Both the position numbers and the translations under genes were made by a program. DNA of 64,000 bases, from positions 513,753-577,752 of the forward strand of contig NZ_JAKLUA010000004.1 of assembly GCF_022012435.1 (NCBI RefSeq). The letters run 5' to 3'. Origin of the DNA: Bradyrhizobium zhengyangense. Lineage in GTDB: Bacteria > Pseudomonadota > Alphaproteobacteria > Rhizobiales > Xanthobacteraceae. Of this stretch, positions 61,110 through 64,000 are shown one piece after another (within the stretch, counting starts at the first letter, position 1; every line of letters starts with the position of its first letter). Under the pieces are notes generated by a model that worked only from the letters and a program-made list of their open reading frames with translations, did no database searches and was not told the DNA's origin.

Positions 61110-61823
61110 ATGCTTGGCATTCTGGGCGGCATGGGCCCGATGGCGACCGTGGATTTCATGAGCAAGATCGTCAGGAACACCCCCGCGTCCCGCGACCAGG
61201 ACCACATCCAGATGGTGGTGTGTTCGGCGACCGATGTGCCCGACCGCACCGCCGCCATTCTCGGCCAGGGCTCCGATCCCTTTCCCGCCATGCTGAATGC
61301 CCTGCGCCGGCTCGAGCTGTCAGGCGCGACCCGCATCGCGATCCCCTGCAACACGGCGCATCATTGGCACGGCGCGCTCCAGGCCGAGACGTCGGTGCCG
61401 ATCCTCCACATCGTTGATGCCGTAGCCGATGCGCTTTCTCGGCAGCGGACGACCCCGACCCTCGGCATGCTTGCGACCGACGGCACGGTCCACGCCGGAA
61501 TCTACCAGCAGCGTCTCACCGAGCGCGGCTATGTCTGCGTGATGCCCGATGCGAAGGCGCAAGCCGAGGTCATGCGCGCGATCCGTCTCGTCAAGGCAGG
61601 ACTTACGGACGAGGCGGCCGGCATCCTTGGTCGGGAAGCAGAAGCGCTCGCAGCCAAGGGCTGCTCGCACATTGCGATGGCCTGCACGGAAATCCCCCTG
61701 GCCCTCGCCGCCTTCGACGGCGATATCGGCGCGGCATTGCTTGATCCCACCGACCTGCTGGCGCAGGCCTGCGTCAGATCATGCCTGGCCACGCCGCAGG
61801 AGATGGTGCGGGAAGTCGCCTAG
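61110..61823 (+). CDS. Aspartate/glutamate racemase family protein
   Basis: A PLP-independent racemase of 237 residues. The two catalytic Cys are present, Cys80 in AIPCNTAHHW and Cys192 in MACTEIPLALA, which abstract and return the alpha-proton from opposite faces. MLGILGGMGPMATVDF is the typical start. ATG 61110 is preceded by AAGGAG at 6 bp, so the earlier in-frame ATG at 61086 is less likely. Next to aspA and an acidic amino-acid symporter, it probably interconverts D- and L-aspartate, feeding the L-form to AspA. Confidence 0.9.
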   Translation: MLGILGGMGPMATVDFMSKIVRNTPASRDQDHIQMVVCSATDVPDRTAAILGQGSDPFPAMLNALRRLELSGATRIAIPCNTAHHWHGALQAETSVPILHIVDAVADALSRQRTTPTLGMLATDGTVHAGIYQQRLTERGYVCVMPDAKAQAEVMRAIRLVKAGLTDEAAGILGREAEALAAKGCSHIAMACTEIPLALAAFDGDIGAALLDPTDLLAQACVRSCLATPQEMVREVA

Positions 61824-61831
61824 CCCTTCCC

Positions 61832-63004
61832 TCACGCCGCAACGGGCGTTCGGATCTCGCGCGGCAGGATGATCGCCGCCGCAATCGCCAGCAGGCACAG
61901 GCCGGCAAATGCGTGCAGCATCGTCACGAAGCCGCCCTGCTCGTAGAGCCAGGCGACGAGGCCGACCGAGGCGCCGGCCGCCGTGAAGCCGATGAAGTAC
62001 CGCACGGCATAGGCGCGCGAGCGCCATTCCTCACTGGTGTATTTGCCGACCATGGCATCGTTCACCGTGACCTGCCCGAACGCGCCCATGACGATGCCGA
62101 TCGAAACAACAATCAGCGGCAGATTGTTCAGGCTCGCGGCCAGATACAGGAACGGCGCCAGCATGAAGGACAGCGGCAAGGCCACCGTCTTCAGCGAATA
62201 GCGGTCGAGCAGCCGGCCGATCGTGTATTGCGTCATCGCGCCGAACACATAGACGCAGGCGGCGATCACGCCCAGCAGCGCGGGGCTTTTGGTAAGATCG
62301 GCAAGCCGCTCCGCGAACAGCTTCGGCAGCGCGACGGTGACGGCGTTGAAGGTGGTGGAGATCGCGATCACGACGATGAGCAGCGAGAGCACCACGCGCC
62401 ACATGTCCTGTTTTGCCACCCGCGCCTGCGCCGCGGCCTGCTTGCTGCCCTTGCGGTCCTCATGCACGACCAGCATCGCGAAGGCGAGGCCGATCAGGAT
62501 GGTGACGATCCCGGGGATGATGAAGGCAAAACGCCAGCCGAGATACTGGCCGATCACACCGGTGACCAGCGCCGACGAGGCGACGCCGAGATTGCCCCAG
62601 ACACCGTTGATGCCCATCTCGCGGCCGAGCCTCTCGGCATAGGACACGATCATCGCCGTGCCGACAGGATGATAGATCGAGGCAAAGATGCCGATCGCGA
62701 GCAGCGCGGCGCCGAGTTGCACGGGCGTCTGCACGAAGCCGACCGAGATCATGGAGGCGCCGATGCCGACGAAGAAGATCAACATCATGTGGCGGCGGCT
62801 CCAGCGGTCCCCGAGCCACCCCGTCAGCAGCGAGCCGGCGCCGAAGGCGATGAAACCGGGGGTCGCGTAAGGCAGCAGTTCCGAATAGGCCATGCCAAGC
62901 GCCGGCCCCATGATGATCACGGCGGCGGCGAAAATGAGCATCGCATAATGGTCGATGAAATGACCGGCGTTGACGAAACTGATGACCCTGACAGGGCTGT
63001 TCAT
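61832..63004 (-). CDS. MFS transporter
   Basis: A membrane transporter of 390 residues with 12 predicted helices. The MFS loop motif is visible as GWLGDRWSRRHMM between helices 2 and 3. VISFVNAGHFIDHYAMLIFA at the start is typical of a proton-coupled subfamily that includes cyanate/metabolite carriers and fosmidomycin-type exporters. ATG 63004 follows AGGAGAGGA. It diverges from the AraC gene at 63056, which may regulate it. The frame is open upstream to 63778, but only antisense to the AraC gene. A relic of the same 3' end lies at 51566-51667. Confidence 0.92.
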   Translation of the reverse strand: MNSPVRVISFVNAGHFIDHYAMLIFAAAVIIMGPALGMAYSELLPYATPGFIAFGAGSLLTGWLGDRWSRRHMMLIFFVGIGASMISVGFVQTPVQLGAALLAIGIFASIYHPVGTAMIVSYAERLGREMGINGVWGNLGVASSALVTGVIGQYLGWRFAFIIPGIVTILIGLAFAMLVVHEDRKGSKQAAAQARVAKQDMWRVVLSLLIVVIAISTTFNAVTVALPKLFAERLADLTKSPALLGVIAACVYVFGAMTQYTIGRLLDRYSLKTVALPLSFMLAPFLYLAASLNNLPLIVVSIGIVMGAFGQVTVNDAMVGKYTSEEWRSRAYAVRYFIGFTAAGASVGLVAWLYEQGGFVTMLHAFAGLCLLAIAAAIILPREIRTPVAA

Positions 63005-63055
63005 TCGGAATCCTCTCCTGCTCCGAAATGAGTTATATGTCCTTGGCATGACGGG

Positions 63056-63862
63056 ATGCTGCCAATGACTGTCTTGGAAACGCCAATCCTGAGGGAGGTC
63101 CAGAGCAACCATCGCTCGCCCGCGGGCGTGCACCTGGTCGCGCGCGACTACCCCAGGGGCATGCGGATCGATCTGCACATGCATCGCGAAGCGCAGCTGA
63201 TCTATGCGGCGAAGGGCACGATGCAGGTGGCGACGCCCGGCGGGCGCTGGCTGGTGCCGCCGGACCGCGCGGTCTGGGTTCCGGCCGGGCTCGAACATGC
63301 CATCGACCTGCTCGCCGACATCGAGATGCGCACGCTGTATTTCGACCTCGCCTGGCTCAAGCGCGAAAAGCGCTACGAGGGATTGACCCGGGAATTCGTG
63401 GTGCGGGTGTCGCCGCTGCTCAACCAGGCGATCCTGGCGCTGTTCGATCCGCGCAACACCGAGGAGCGCACCGAGCTGCTGGTCCGCCTGGTGATGCTGG
63501 AATTGCACCAGGCCGAGGATTCCGCGACCTTCGTGCCGCTGCCGCACGAACCGCGCTGCCGTCGCGCCGCGATGATCGTGCTCGACGATCCCACAGCCCT
63601 GCACGACATCGACACGCTGGCGCGCGAGGTCGGCACCTCCGCGCGCACGCTGTCGCGGCTGTTTTCGAGCGAGACGCAGCTCAGCTTCAAGAGCTGGTGC
63701 CAGCGCGCAAGGGTTGCGGCGGCGATCCAGCGGCTGTCCATCGATGCGAATGTCTCGGTGAAGCAACTCGCCACCCAACTGGGTTATGCCAGCGTGCCGG
63801 CCTTCTCGGCGGCGTTCCGTCAGGTGACGGGGCGGACGCCGACGGAGTTTGCGGGGAAGTAG
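63056..63862 (+). CDS. AraC family regulator with cupin N-terminal domain
   Basis: A regulator of about 268 residues (265 if ATG 63065 is used). An AraC-type cupin sensor (about 35-110) has LHMHREAQLIYAAKGTMQVA and VPPDRAVWVPAGLEHAI. The double HTH follows: LHDIDTLAREVGTSARTLSR with LFSSETQLSFKSWCQ, and VSVKQLATQLGYASVPAFSA with AFRQVTGRTPTEF. The first cupin motif keeps its His residues. It diverges from the MFS transporter gene with a 51-bp gap, which makes that gene its likely target. It ends close to the window edge. Confidence 0.9.
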   Translation: MLPMTVLETPILREVQSNHRSPAGVHLVARDYPRGMRIDLHMHREAQLIYAAKGTMQVATPGGRWLVPPDRAVWVPAGLEHAIDLLADIEMRTLYFDLAWLKREKRYEGLTREFVVRVSPLLNQAILALFDPRNTEERTELLVRLVMLELHQAEDSATFVPLPHEPRCRRAAMIVLDDPTALHDIDTLAREVGTSARTLSRLFSSETQLSFKSWCQRARVAAAIQRLSIDANVSVKQLATQLGYASVPAFSAAFRQVTGRTPTEFAGK

Positions 63863-64000
63863 GGTAGCAGCTCCACTCTCAGTGGCGTCGCCGCCTCACA
63901 CTCGGTGTCATCGCCCGGCTTGATGTTTAGCCCGGACAGATCACTGACGGGTGTTCGGAGACATAGCTGACACATCAACATTGGCTGGATTGGTCCGATT
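63863..64000. other. Right-end stretch, possible mobile-element end
   Basis: No gene is visible. The string TGACGGGTGTTCGGAGACAT, followed by AGCTGACAC, recalls the ends of insertion sequences found in Bradyrhizobium-like genomes. The match is from memory and cannot be confirmed within the window. Confidence 0.2.

Noticed and set aside
61781..63031. A 416-codon plus-strand frame rich in His, Asp and Arg opposite the MFS gene.
   Set aside because: Its charged low-complexity sequence is the antisense image of hydrophobic helices; the MFS gene explains the region.

Overview
The window looks like a chromosomal segment of a high-GC alphaproteobacterium of the Bradyrhizobium type. This is an inference. 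It rests on the very high G+C, on GTG-rich codon use, on families typical of that group (intracellular Cys-type PHB depolymerase, OpgC proteins, many AraC regulators and ABC importers) and on several families of short palindromic repeats of the kind scattered through those genomes. I see no rRNA, tRNA, CRISPR array, integrase or transposase gene. Most of it reads as ordinary backbone with small accessory modules.

Layout. 1-10 kb: start of a lytic transglycosylase, the ribosome factor EttA, a 2-hydroxyacid dehydrogenase, a proline-rich L,D-transpeptidase, two rhodanese proteins and a MoxR/VWA pair transcribed apart around a GlsB-type membrane protein. 10-19 kb: a minus-strand run (AraC/GyrI regulator, SMP-30 lactonase, GNAT, GMC oxidoreductase), small hypotheticals, a GST, the PHB depolymerase and an AraC regulator. 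19-27.7 kb: a compact minus-strand operon for a complete Dpp/Opp-type ABC importer that encloses a D-amino-acid-oxidase-like flavoenzyme and a glyoxylate-reductase-like dehydrogenase, with a divergent XRE-cupin regulator. 27.8-38.9 kb: hybrid histidine kinase, AraC/cupin/FMO group, a secreted hypothetical, a GST, a di-haem peroxidase next to a secreted phosphoesterase, and an orphan binding protein. 39-46 kb: an RND efflux pair and a Kef-type antiporter with a universal-stress tail, the latter bracketed by two copies of a ~100-bp repeat. 46.6-51.6 kb: two tandem OpgC acyltransferases, a DUF2059 protein and a GT-C-like membrane protein, probably an envelope-glycan module. 51.6-56 kb: chemoreceptor, molybdate-like binding protein and a gene-poor, decayed stretch with two gene remnants. 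56-64 kb: SDR, then an aspartate module (DAACS-type symporter, AspA, LysR regulator, Asp/Glu racemase), an MFS transporter and a divergent AraC regulator.

The most coherent functional units are the importer/oxidase/reductase operon (probable uptake of an amine or amino-acid conjugate, oxidation to a 2-oxo acid, then reduction), the aspartate module (uptake, racemisation and deamination to fumarate, with a clear LysR-type box) and the OpgC/GT-C cluster. The most unusual details are two short 3'-end gene remnants, one matching the MFS gene and one matching the symporter gene of this same window.
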